From the NCBI GenBank assembly GCA_013397695.1, contig VYZI01000068.1:1632637-1696636 (forward strand): a stretch of DNA of 64,000 nucleotides, given 5' to 3'. This document shows positions 48,801-60,800 of the stretch, in pieces; positions within the stretch are counted from its first letter, which is position 1; every line of letters starts with the position of its first letter. The position numbers were made by a program, and so were the translations under genes. The stretch is from Centropus unirufus (taxonomy: Eukaryota; Chordata; Aves; Cuculiformes; Centropidae). The notes under the pieces are model-generated. The model searched no databases and was not told the DNA's origin. It saw nothing but the letters and a program-made list of their open reading frames with translations.

Positions 48801-51800
48801 CCAGGAAAAAAGACAACAAAACTTTGGGTCCCGGATGAAGAAGTGTCTCCTGAAACGCTCGTTAAAGTAAGTAGCATTTCCTGTATTTCCCTGTGACCAT
48901 GTGTGTCCTAATAAGGAAAGTGAAATATCTGAATTCCCAAAGCTTCCAGCTGCTTTTATCTTTCCTTGTCACCTTCTGAAAGCAAAAAAATAAGTGGTTT
49001 TAAATGGAGGATCTTAGCAGAATGCACATTTTTTGCTTAACAGACAAAAAGAATTGGCTTTTGGGAGCATTTACTTTTTTATGTTTGTAAATGAATTTAC
49101 ATATACACTATTGAATTTTTATTGTAGCGTTTTATAGGCTTAGGGTTGGTGTGCAGCACTGAGGTATTCCAGATATTATCACAGTTCAAGTAAAACTGGG
49201 TTTCCCCTCGTCTTTAATATAGGAGGTGAATACCGTAGAGACTTTGTTTAAAATCTTCCCTTTTTTCAGTTTTTAGGACATTCCAAAAAACTTTCAGTGG
49301 TGTTTTGGAATAAAGAAAATGTCAGGTTTAGATTTGTACCAGTACATTGCTCTTCTGTGTGTACAATATGTATTGGAGAAAAACCTAGACTTAAGAAAAA
49401 AACAATCACTTTAAAATGGTGGGATTTTGCTGTTTCTATTCTTAGTTGAGAATATCATCTCAAGCTTGCTCCTTCTTGGAGTAAGGTTATTTTTACATCT
49501 GGGTTTAGCAGTGAGTATTCTCACTCGATCAGAAGCAGGCTTACCCTGTGTCTGTGTTTCCCTTTCCTAGAGCAGGTATAGATTACACTTTCACATTCTC
49601 TTTCAGAATCAGAAAGGTGAGTGTACTTCCTAGCACACTGTTTCAAAATTAATTACAGCAGTCTTTTAATTTCCAGTGCCTTTTGAATAACGATGTTCTC
49701 ATGGTTTTGAAAACATCTTTGCCTTTTCTCTTGGAATTGTTAAACCCTTTGCAGCATAACCCCTCCTGCTCCGCCGGTGTGGTTAGTACAGCACTCCTTA
49801 CTGGAAATGCTCGGCTGTGTTTGGAGTTAATTTGTCAGCTTTGGATTTGTTGGCTACAGCAGGGATATTTTCAAGATTTGTGCCATTCCATAGTTAAACC
49901 ATGCACTCCAAAACCTGTTAATGCATGTTTGTTTTGATTTCATTAAAAGCTATTTAGAGTGGACATGATTTCACTTCAGTGATTGTACACGTTAACGTGG
50001 AGTAGTAAATACTGTTTTTCTTAAATTTTTTAGTGATTTGGGAAGCTGTAATATCTCTAAAACAAGCTTTTATGTTGATGAAACTTTACATGCAATTGGG
50101 TATTTGGAAAAGAATTGGCTTTTAGAACTTCTTGAGGCAATTTTAAGTTGAAGCCATGCCTGAAAACCATAAGAAGCATTTATTGGCAACTGAAAACAAG
50201 TTATTGTTAAAATTGATTTGCAAATTTAATTAGCCTTTATTACCACTAAGAAGTCTATGTTTAATGAATGCTGTGGGCTACACCATTAGTTTATAAACGA
50301 TTTCTCTCTGTGTGTTTTTCTTCATGCTGGTTCAAAGGTATCTTTCTCCCTTTGTAACATTACTACATAATATGTATTTAGTGGGTATCTTAAAACTAAC
50401 AAGTTTAAGTATGAAAGGGAGAAGGGCTGATGAAGACAAAAGTTTAGCATCTTCCAGCCCAGCAGATGTAGGTTGATACCGGCCAGCCCTAGTTTTGGGT
50501 GCTAAACAGTAAAAGAAACAATGTCTGTGGAGAAATGTTTTAGTGCAGCACTAAATATTCGGTGTATGCTGTTTCTCATCCTATTTTTGTAACTGTGTTT
50601 TAAGTGGGTAGTGTTTCATTTCTCCATACTGCAAGGACCTGCAGCATTTGGGGCTCTGAAAGCTCAAGCAGTAAAAGCCTGAGCTGCTTTTTGTCACAGC
50701 GTTGATGCAGGAGGAAGGTGGTGTTCCTAGGATCGCTACACTGGATGGGAGCTCATTGTACTCTTAGAACAGAGGCACGGTGACAACATCTAGATCAGAG
50801 AAAAGGGTTGTAACTATCTATTGATTATTTCAATTGTTAATTTTCATCTTATAAATTAATACTAATTCACTACTGACAGTTTATGTAAAACTAGTTGTTA
50901 ATTGCAGTTTCCTCATGTGACAAATTGGAGATCTGCCATATTACATTCACTGTCTCAGACAGAAACTGTCACGTCCTGTCACTCTTGCTTGCACCTCAAA
51001 TATTCAGGGCTGATGCTGGGCTGATCAGTCGAGTAGGAAGCAGTCAGTTGTGGCCTTCAAGATGGTTCTGACCCACATTTTTTTTTGACTTTATTGATAT
51101 TTTTTTGTGTATCATAATTTTTAAACTCCAAAGAGAATTCTACGCTCATGGAACACAAAGGAAAATGAGATTAAAACTGCACATAAGGAAAAGGATACTC
51201 CTCTTTCTGTTTTTTTCATCATCTCTCGGATAGAAGGAAAATGAAAGGACAAAGGGATTAAAATACTGAAACAAACTCAGTCTATAAAGTCATGTTTTAT
51301 TTTCATGAGAGAAACACGAAATTATTTGATGTTTCATGGTAGCTGCTGGGTTCTGCAGCCTGCTTCAAACACTTGATATTTCCATTGGCTAAAGACAAAT
51401 TATCCAAAGTAACACTCTTTGAGGTTTTTTCAGTAGCCATGAAAGAAATACTCTTTTCCAGGACACGTTATCTCAATGCAGTTTGATTTCTTTCTAACAG
51501 TTAAAATGCCTATGAAGTGTTTTTTAATTTACATATCTTTAAATTTAATTACATATATAAATAAAGAAACTACAGGGGTTGTTTAAGTACAAGAATTACA
51601 GGAGTACAGGAAAATGTATTCTGCTCTTTTATCCAGTCACACTTCTTAATAAGTATAATTTGTTTTGCCTGTTCCACAGCGTTTATTGGATTTAAGCTCA
51701 ATTAAGGTAATGTTTTCACAGGACAAAAATACATGATTACTTAGTAGTAGAAATGGTTCAGACTTTAACTAGATGTTATATTATTTTTATTTGCTGTAAT

Positions 51801-54800
51801 AAATACTTGAGGCTTCCAGTGAAAAGTTGCTGTCTAAAGGTTATCTTTCTGTATTTAAATGGTATTTTGCAGCCTTGACATGCTTATGTTTGTAGCAGCA
51901 AAAAGCACTTGGGAAAATACTGTGTGATTAAATTAAGATAAAGATGATTTAAAAAATGAGGCTTGTGCTGTGATTTGACTTCTGCACATTGGTTTGTTTT
52001 TCCAGATTCAGGCCATCAAGATGATGGTTCGATGGTTACTGGGAATGAAGAACAATCACAGCAAGTCAGGAACTTCTACTCTAAGGCTGCTAACAACAAT
52101 ATTGCACAGCGATGGAGATCTGACAGAGCAGGGGAAGATCAGGTGTGTAACAGGTGGTGCTGTTCAGTGCCCGCGATGATGCGGTAGGGAGAGTTTTAGT
52201 CAAGGTAATACTAGTAGTGCTTTAGTAACTGCTCTGATTGAACAGCTTCTTATGAAATGAGAAATAATGATAAGCCTGACTGGATTCCTATATAAATTTG
52301 AGTCTCAGATTTTTAACGCTGTAGATACAGTTGTATTAATGGTTTTATCATCTTGGGTTTATCTGTTTGTTTTTTTTTTTTCCCAAGGGCCATTACTCAC
52401 TGCAAAAATAAACTGTGTAACTCCCTCTTTCCCCCTTAAGATTGTGTGCTCTTTCTGCTGTAGCTGTTATGTGTGCCAGAGGCTGATAGACAGGCTTTCT
52501 AATAAAACACATCATGTTGCAGCAAACCAGGTGGGAATAGCTAGTACATAAGGCACTTCTGCTTGAAGGCACACTTTAGTCCCTTGAGGCCTCTAAAAGT
52601 GAAAGAAAGGGGGAAATGTGTAAAGAGGATTAAGTTTCAATAAATAATTTACCTTTTAGGTGATGTTAGAGAACATATTTGTCTTTCTGGGTATCTTCTC
52701 AGTCTTCTGTGGTAGAAAGGGGTAAGGTGTCAGCCAGTACTGCTTGCCAGACTACTTCTTGCCAAAGAATTGTTGTGCCACCTGGGCACACTGCTGGCTT
52801 ATGTTCAGTAGACTGTCAACCGACACCCCCAGGTCCTTCTCTCCCAGGCAGCTTTCCAACCGCTCCTCCCCAAGCCTGTAGTGCTGCACAGGGCTGGTGT
52901 GTCCCAAGTGCAGGACCTGGCATGTGGCCTTGTTGAACCTCATCCCCTTGGTCTCAGCCCATTGGTCCAGCCTGTCCAGATCCCTTTGAAGAACATTCCT
53001 ACGCTCTAGCAGATCGACACTTCCTCACAGCTTAGTGTAGCCTGTCAGCTTCCCAAGGATCCCTTCAATCCTTTCATCCAGATCATTGATAAAGAGATTG
53101 AACAGGACTGGACCCAGCACTGAACCCTGGGGTGCACCACTTGTGACCAGCCTCCAGCTGGATTGAGCTCCATTTACCACAACTCTTTGGGCCTGGCCAT
53201 GCAGCCAGTTTTCCACCCAGGGGAAGGTGCATCTGTCCAGGCCAGGAGCAGCCAGTTTCTTGAGCAGAATGCGCTTTACTGAAGTCCAGGTACACTACGT
53301 CCACAGCCTATCCCATATCCAGTAAGTGGGTCGCTTTGTCACAGAAGGAGATCAGGTTAGTTTGGCAGGACCTGCCTTTCATAAACCGCTGCTGACTGGG
53401 CCTGATCACCTCGTTGTCTTGTGTGTGCTGTGTGAGAGCACTCAGGATGACCTGTTCCATGATGTTCTTTCCCCAGCACTGAGGTCAAGCTGACAGGCCT
53501 GTAGTTCCCCGGATCCTCCCTCTGACCCTTTTGTGCTAATGGGTGTAACATCTGCCAGCCTCCAGTCAAGTGGCACTTCGCCAGTCAGCCAGGACTGCTG
53601 GTAGATGATGCTCAGGGGCTTGGCAAGCACTTCTGCCAGCTCCTTCAATAACTTCGGGTGGATCACATAGACTTGTGAATGTTTAATTGGCCAAGCAGGT
53701 CTCCAAACAGCTCCTCATGATAGAACGAGGGTACCTGTGCTACTAACTTGAAAATTATTAGTCGTAATCAAAACCTGCAGTTATATCATAGAGAAGCTTT
53801 TGTTTCAGCCTTAATAATCGTGTGGGTTGGGGTAACGCAGATCAGAAAGCTTTGATCTATAGTAATTTGATCCTCAGTTTGGAGTTTCTTCTGAGACAAT
53901 CCTTTTGGGGATTGAAGAATCAGAAGACAGATCTGATTTTCATCTTCAGCTCTAAGAATGATATTCCCAACTGACAGTGTCATCCTCTTCCTTCCCACAG
54001 CGTGCACACACGCTTGTGGATATTTCCTTGATACATACAATCTATAAAAGATTTTGCCAACCTTTAGGTGGAGCAGCTTTGATTCAATTTTTGGAATTAA
54101 GTTTTCCCTACCAAAGCTGAGGCAGATAGATAGTTCTTATTTTTGTCCTTCCCCTTGGCTCAGTCACTCTGTATTTGTAAGTCATTATTGCTCAATTGCC
54201 ACTGAAGTGCAAAAATTGCCTCATTATTGGGTTCACTTATCACAGTAGATGCATTTTCAAGTGAAATTTAGTGTTTTAAGAATTAGACATTGCCATGTTA
54301 ATCTTCAGGCCTTGTTTGAAAGGTCGAGCAGCCTTTGTCTTGCCACTTGGTTGCTCATGATCTGGTAGGATTTGGTTTTAATTATTGTGGTTTCCATAAG
54401 AATATAGGTCTGTGAGGGGCAATTAGAATCATAGAATCACCGGGCTGGAAAAGACCTTTGGGATCATAGAGACCAACTGTTCCTGTCCACCACTATATCC
54501 TTAAGCAACTCATCTCCCCGTCTTTTAAATACCTCAAGGGGTCGGGATTCCACCACCTCCCTGGCCAGCCTGGGCCCAGTGTCTGGTGGCCCTTTTGGTG
54601 AAGAATTTTTTCCTAATGTCCGATCTGAACCTGCCCTGGTGCAGCTTGAGGACATTCGCCCTTGTCCTATCCCCTGTCACTTGGGAGAAGAGACCAGCAC
54701 CCACCTCTCCACAGCCTCCTTTCAGGCAGTTGTAGGCAGTGATAAGGTCTTCCATCAGCCTCCTCCTCTCCAGGCTGAACAACCCCAACTCCCTCAGCCA

Positions 54801-57800
54801 CTCCTCATAAGACTTGTTCTCCAGCCCCTTCACCAGCTTTGCTGCCCTTTTTTGGCCATGCTCCAGAACCTCAACATCCTTCTTGGAGTGAGGGGCCCAG
54901 AACTGAACGCAGGATTCGAGGTGCAGCCTCTCCAGTGCCAAGTCCAGGGGCACAATCTCCTCCCTGGACTGTGTATGGTGCTGGTTCACAGTGCAGAGCT
55001 AAAACTGTTTCACACCCATGTGGAACTTTTGGGAAGTTCCAAGGAAAATTTTAATTGCTAAATTAAGTGGAGGCAATGGGTGTGTGGTAATGGGCTGTAA
55101 ACCATAGTGAGATGCAAAGTGCTTTTGCTTTGAAGTTATTTCTGGTGTTGATTTTAGGGGGTGGGAGCTCAAAGCTCATGGAAACTTTTCCTTCTTGTTA
55201 AAGTACCTGTTTCTTTAGCGGAGCAAACTTACGGGGATTTAATTAAGTTGAGTAATTACATAATTTTTTTATTAATTAACTTTCCTAATCCACATGCTTC
55301 TTTTTCAGTAAACCCGATATGTCTCGGTTGAGGCTGGCTGCAGGGAATGCCATTGTGAAGCTGGCCCAAGAACCTTGTTACCACGAAATCATCACCTTAG
55401 AACAATACCAGCTGTGTGCACTGGCCATAAATGTAAGGAAATGAGGTGGGGCTGGTGGGTTATCAACAAATGTGTGGGTATTTATGTTGGTTGTTCCGTA
55501 TGTTGTGTATATTTTCACTAATATCTTTCTATGGAAAATGTTCAGCCTTGGCCTGAATTTATTTTCCCATTCCATAGACCTGAAAACTGATTCTGGTTGA
55601 GCATTAGATCAATCCTGCTGGGCTGCCGTGTGGGTGAATGCTAAGTTAAAAGTAGTGAAAAATTAGAATATTCATAAAACAAGGTATTCAGTATTGATTT
55701 TAAGTAATACCTCAGCTGCCTTATAACATTATTAAAAGTTGAAATGAGGTTATATAAAGTACATTGGAGTGTGGTGATAGCAGTGACCTTGCTTTCTTGA
55801 TACTTGGGTAGAATATACTTGGAACTCAGAGGCCTGCAATGATAGTTGGCATCCTTTAAATATTTGGGAGAGATTTCTCAGTAGATGTTGTGATTTTCAT
55901 CCTTAATTTCTGCCCGTGAGCCCAAAGCAGCAGAAAGGAAATTACTTTCAGATTGTAAGTAGAGATCCTACATGTTCCTGTCTTACAGGCTTTGCAGTTT
56001 CCACTGAAGTGGTGATGAGTTTGCTCATAAAGAATTGGTAGATCTTGAGCAGGCTTCACAGTTTGGGTTTGTGGTCTTGGGTTGCTTCAGCTCAGGCTGC
56101 AGCAGGCATTTCAGGGTTTTGGTCCATAGAGAAGACTTTGGCTTGAAGCCAAGTGGAAAATGGGGCTTGATGAGTTTCTTCTGAGTTTAATTTTTGGATG
56201 GGGGGGAAAGGGCGGCTTCTTTTATCCAGTGGATGATCTCGTTTGATGCCATCTGTGAATTGAGCAGTCTGTTACCAACGTCTGGGTTTGGTCTCTGTGT
56301 GCCCTGCTGGCTGATCACTGGAAACCCTCTTCAATTCTTTCTTGTTTCGAAACTGTCATTTGACTAAAATTACTGTTTATTCCTGTTAATATTTTTCCTC
56401 TGTATTTAGAGGGAACAAATCTTTTCTCTTGGCCTTTTGTTTTTTGGCAGGTTAAGCAGGCCATGCTGTTTTGGTGGCATTATAGACATGCACTTGCCAC
56501 CTTCATATTATTTTGCCTTGTCTTTCTGGGCAACGATTAGACATGGGTTATTCTCCTCCGTGGTCCCTCATGCTTCCCAGGCTTCCACGCTGAAATGGAA
56601 ATGCTTGGTACACTCAAGCATTTGACCTATCCTACCTGCTCGTCCTGTTCAATTTTATTAAGTTCCTGATATTAATGGCTCGATGAAAATTTATGAATTG
56701 CAGATGTAAAATGAGCGCAGTGGTTACTGGTGGCCAAACGCTGCTCCAGTGCAGTTCTTTGGCTCCACAAAGCATGGGGTCCCTATTGTATGCAATTAAC
56801 TCTGTGCCTGAACACTCTGCTAAATTAGGAATTGGATCCAGAGTGTGTTATTCCTGTAAGGTTTCTGAACCTTAACTCTTCTCCTGATCTTAAGGAAAGC
56901 TTCAACTTACTAATTCAGTTTAATTGGTCTGAATTGGCATTGAAAAAACATTCTTGATTCCTGTGTGTCTGTGGCTGCAAGGTCTGAAATGGATTTTGGT
57001 GCATTTACCCAGGTTCCCATGTTTTATTTTGCAATTTTTATTGCTTTTAGAGAAGTTTACCGTTAACTTTTTTGCTTTTGCCTTTTTTAATAGGATGAAT
57101 GTTACCAGGTGAGACAAATATTTGCTCAGAAACTTCACAAAGGCCTTTCTAGACTACGGCTGCCGCTGGAATATATGGCAATTTGTGCACTGTGTGCAAA
57201 AGATCCAGTGAAGGAGAGAAGGGCTCATGCCAGGCAGTGCCTTGTGAAGAACATCAACGTCAGAAGGGAGTACCTGAAGCAACATGCAGCTGTTAGCGGT
57301 AAGAGAACAAAAGTTACCCCTTGGTGTAAGAGTCACATGGTTCAAATGTAAATGTGAGCAGGCTATGAAAATATTCATTTATTTTTGTAAAATTTTTTTT
57401 TTTCCTGGGTCTGTACATAGCATGGCTACACTTTTAACTTGGAAGAATCAAATGAAAACTGAAAACGGAGTCCAGATTTTCATTTTGAGTTTTTGAACTG
57501 GCTTTTCTGAGATCTTCTGTTAAATCTGTGCAAATGCTTATGCCCGAGTATATCAGAACTGTAGTGTTTCAAGGCACTTACGTGAACTGTTTGAACTTAA
57601 TGGCTAATTATGTTGTAAGTGAAGTGACAACGATTAATTTTACTTCAGTGATTAATAATAAGCAACCTTAATGACAGCAATGCCGTACTAAATTCACTGC
57701 CTTTGTGCTATTACGCTTTACTGAGTGGATTCTTAACTTGTCTGATGCTGGCAAAGGGCTCTATTCGTAGGCACTTCAGGATGAGTTTATGTAGTTCTTT

Positions 57801-60800
57801 CTTCCCTGGGACAGCGGTCTGACTGTGGGAATGCTTGGTAAATTATTATGTGGCTGTTTTTCTTTTATAAAATCAGCCCCTTTCCCTTTTGACTTGCTCA
57901 AAGCTGCACACATACAGCACAACAGCACTTGTGTGTGGTCACAGGAAAAAGCAGACATCTATGAAGAGCTGTGAGCATTTTGAGTAAGTTTTTGGAAGGT
58001 TTATTTCTTGGAAAGATTGCTGATGATTTGACCTTTGTGAAATGAAGGGGATTTTTACATTGAATCTTGGGAGAGACCAGACCTATTTTGTGAATCTGGT
58101 CTCGCAGATGCTGTCAAACAACTGATTTCCTTCTGGTTTATGAATCACAGGCTTTATATTGGCTATGCCAGTCTGTGCGTGCCCTAGTCCTCATAGACTT
58201 TGATCAGAGGATAAATCTTCAGAGAAACCCTTTAGTGTATTGTTAATTAGACTTAAAAAGAGGAAAAAAAAATGCTTCTTTTCTCCCTCCTGGATAACAT
58301 ATAAAAAAAGAACAGTGAACACAAATGCCTGTAAGTCATCCTAAGACTATTCCTCCTGAAAGTTGAAAAATCATTTGAGTTACATAGAAGGAAAATATAA
58401 GAATTCTTATATGATTAAAAGTAATTGCTGATATCCTAACTATATTAAGATAGATAGTTTTAATGTTATTATAAAAATTCTCTAGGACAAATGTAGAGGA
58501 GCCTAGGGGTATGTGGTTCTTTTTATCCATTAGGACCTTCAAGTGTGCCTGATGACTTTTTTATTATTTTTTTTTATTTTTTTTTCTTTCCTCTGGAAAT
58601 CTTACCTTTAGCAGCACCACTGATTGATTTTTTTTTTTTTTTTATGTGCTATAATCCTTGAGGAGTCTGACTTAAGTATAGATTGCACGATTAAGCTCGT
58701 GACATTCAGATTCACCAAGTCTGAGCTTTTAACAAATAAAATGTCTTGAACTGTTTCCATCCTAAAAAATCCTTATAGTTTGCAGCAGTGCAGGTGAAAT
58801 TCAGTTCCAGTCAGGTCACACTGTTTAAATGTGTACATGTCTCCCTCTGCCATTCCCCCTGCTGGTCATACAGTAATTCAGTGCAGGAGTGAGGACAGTA
58901 CCTTTTTTGCAAAGATTCCATAAAAACTAGAGCTGAGAATCTTTGTCTTTGATTAGTGCAAGTATTTTTCTGAGTCTATAAATGTGTGATTTTTGTCACA
59001 CCCGTTCTCTTGAAAACTTGCTACAAGTGGAGAGGGTCTCTCAGATGCTTTGGGAGATGTCAGCATTTGTTGAAAGGATGGTTACTTTCTGTATACTCTA
59101 GTGGAGGAGCGAAGGCTTCCAAAGGGCTGGTACCAGAGGAAAATGCCTCTTACCTCCACGCTGCCCTTTAACAGCTGGCAGGAGTTACTCTCAGGCCTTT
59201 TAGTTCTCTAAATGCAATTTAGAGTGGAAGCCACCAAGAAGAGATTTGGTTGTGTATCTGTTACCAGTTTCATCCGGGTAGAGACTTGTGTCTTGCATAG
59301 GAATCTTTGTTTTCTGAGGCTGGACTTCTACTTGCAAGTCAGTAAATAGAAAAAAACACAAGAGTAAAGATTAATTTTTTTTTAAGAAGTTTCTTCCCTA
59401 AATGCTCATAAAGCCTTGTCTGTGAAGGGGTTTGGCATGTTATAATTCCGGTGCTGGTAATTCATGTCTGGGAAGCCACCCTACCTTTTGGGCTGTCATT
59501 TCCCTCATTGGGGATGAGTTTTTTTTTTTTTTTCTATTTTTGTGTTTTCTCTTTTATCTTTTTTTTTTTTTTTGCATGATAGGGGATAAATACAATGTGT
59601 GTCAATATTTGTCCTTTTCCTGGTTTATCTGCATCTGGTTCCCTTTTTTTTCCAGCCCCAGTTGGGATTACTTCTATAGTTATGTTAGAAACTGTACAAG
59701 GCAGGAAGCTAATGAAACACTGAGTTCATGAGCTCTTTATAAGCATTCGATTGATGATGCTAATTAGTACAAATAATAGTGGGCTGGTTTGCCTGGGACA
59801 CATGTAAAGGAAGCCAATTCTGCTAGAGTTCTGATATCATAATTATGTTCTTTTTTTTTTCCTGCACTGCATCTTTATTTAGTTAGTTAAGCAAATAGCT
59901 GTTGGATAAATACATGAAGGCTTGAAGAAGTGAAGGATGTCTTTAAAGTTAACAGTGGAATGTCAATTGGAACACATTAAAACTGCTTTGCAAAGTACAC
60001 TATATTTCAATTACATAAGTGTAACTTGAAATAGAAAGAAATTGGGTGATCTTTCAGTCCTTATGATGGCATATAGTCTATGTAGTAGAGATTACTTTGG
60101 ATTATAATGCATAGCCGAGCAACAATATTTGGACTCATTCAAATTAAAAGGCCCAAAATGAGAAGATAATGCTCTCTAGTTCCTAGGATATGCTTTTAGA
60201 CAGTAGTGATGCAGTTAATTATCCAAATATTTTTGGTCGGCGATGCACTATCCCTATTTATGCAGATCTTTAAAAACGAGATAGATTACGACTTGACTTA
60301 TGCCAATTATTTAGTTCTGTGAAACCTACAGTAATGATGTATTTTATTTGATGTACACAGTATTTGTTAAGCACATCCCGTATTAATGCCTATTTTAGAA
60401 ATAAAAATCTCAGTGTTCAAATGTATTCTAAAATGGTTTTAAAACATTGTATATAATGATTTACAGATGTTTGGACTCCCTATTCATAACCTAATAAGGG
60501 ATTGTTAACAGCTTAAGAAAAGAAGATTTTTGAGGCTTGGTCGTGTCTTTCATGATCACGCACGAGCTCAAAAATGTGATTTTTTTTTAAATTTTTATTT
60601 ATTTATTTATTTTTTCAGAAGCAGAGCCAGGAATTTTCCCTCCTTCCTTCACATGGAGGTTCCCATATATGTGTGTCCCTGTAGTCCTGGACACACTGTC
60701 ACTTTACATTTGCCACCATCCTTCACGATCAGGTTCTTGTGCCATAGTAAAGAGGCATTGAGCAGCACACCTGCCTTCCTTGCCTATCATCCTGCCTTTT

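Larger units (their letters stand above)
52143..55308 (+). other. Intron 22
   Basis: This 3.2 kb intron contains two - strand CR1 copies (52775-53740 and 54427-54971), which make up about half of it. Nothing is recognised in 52143-52774 or 53741-54426. Confidence 0.9.
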
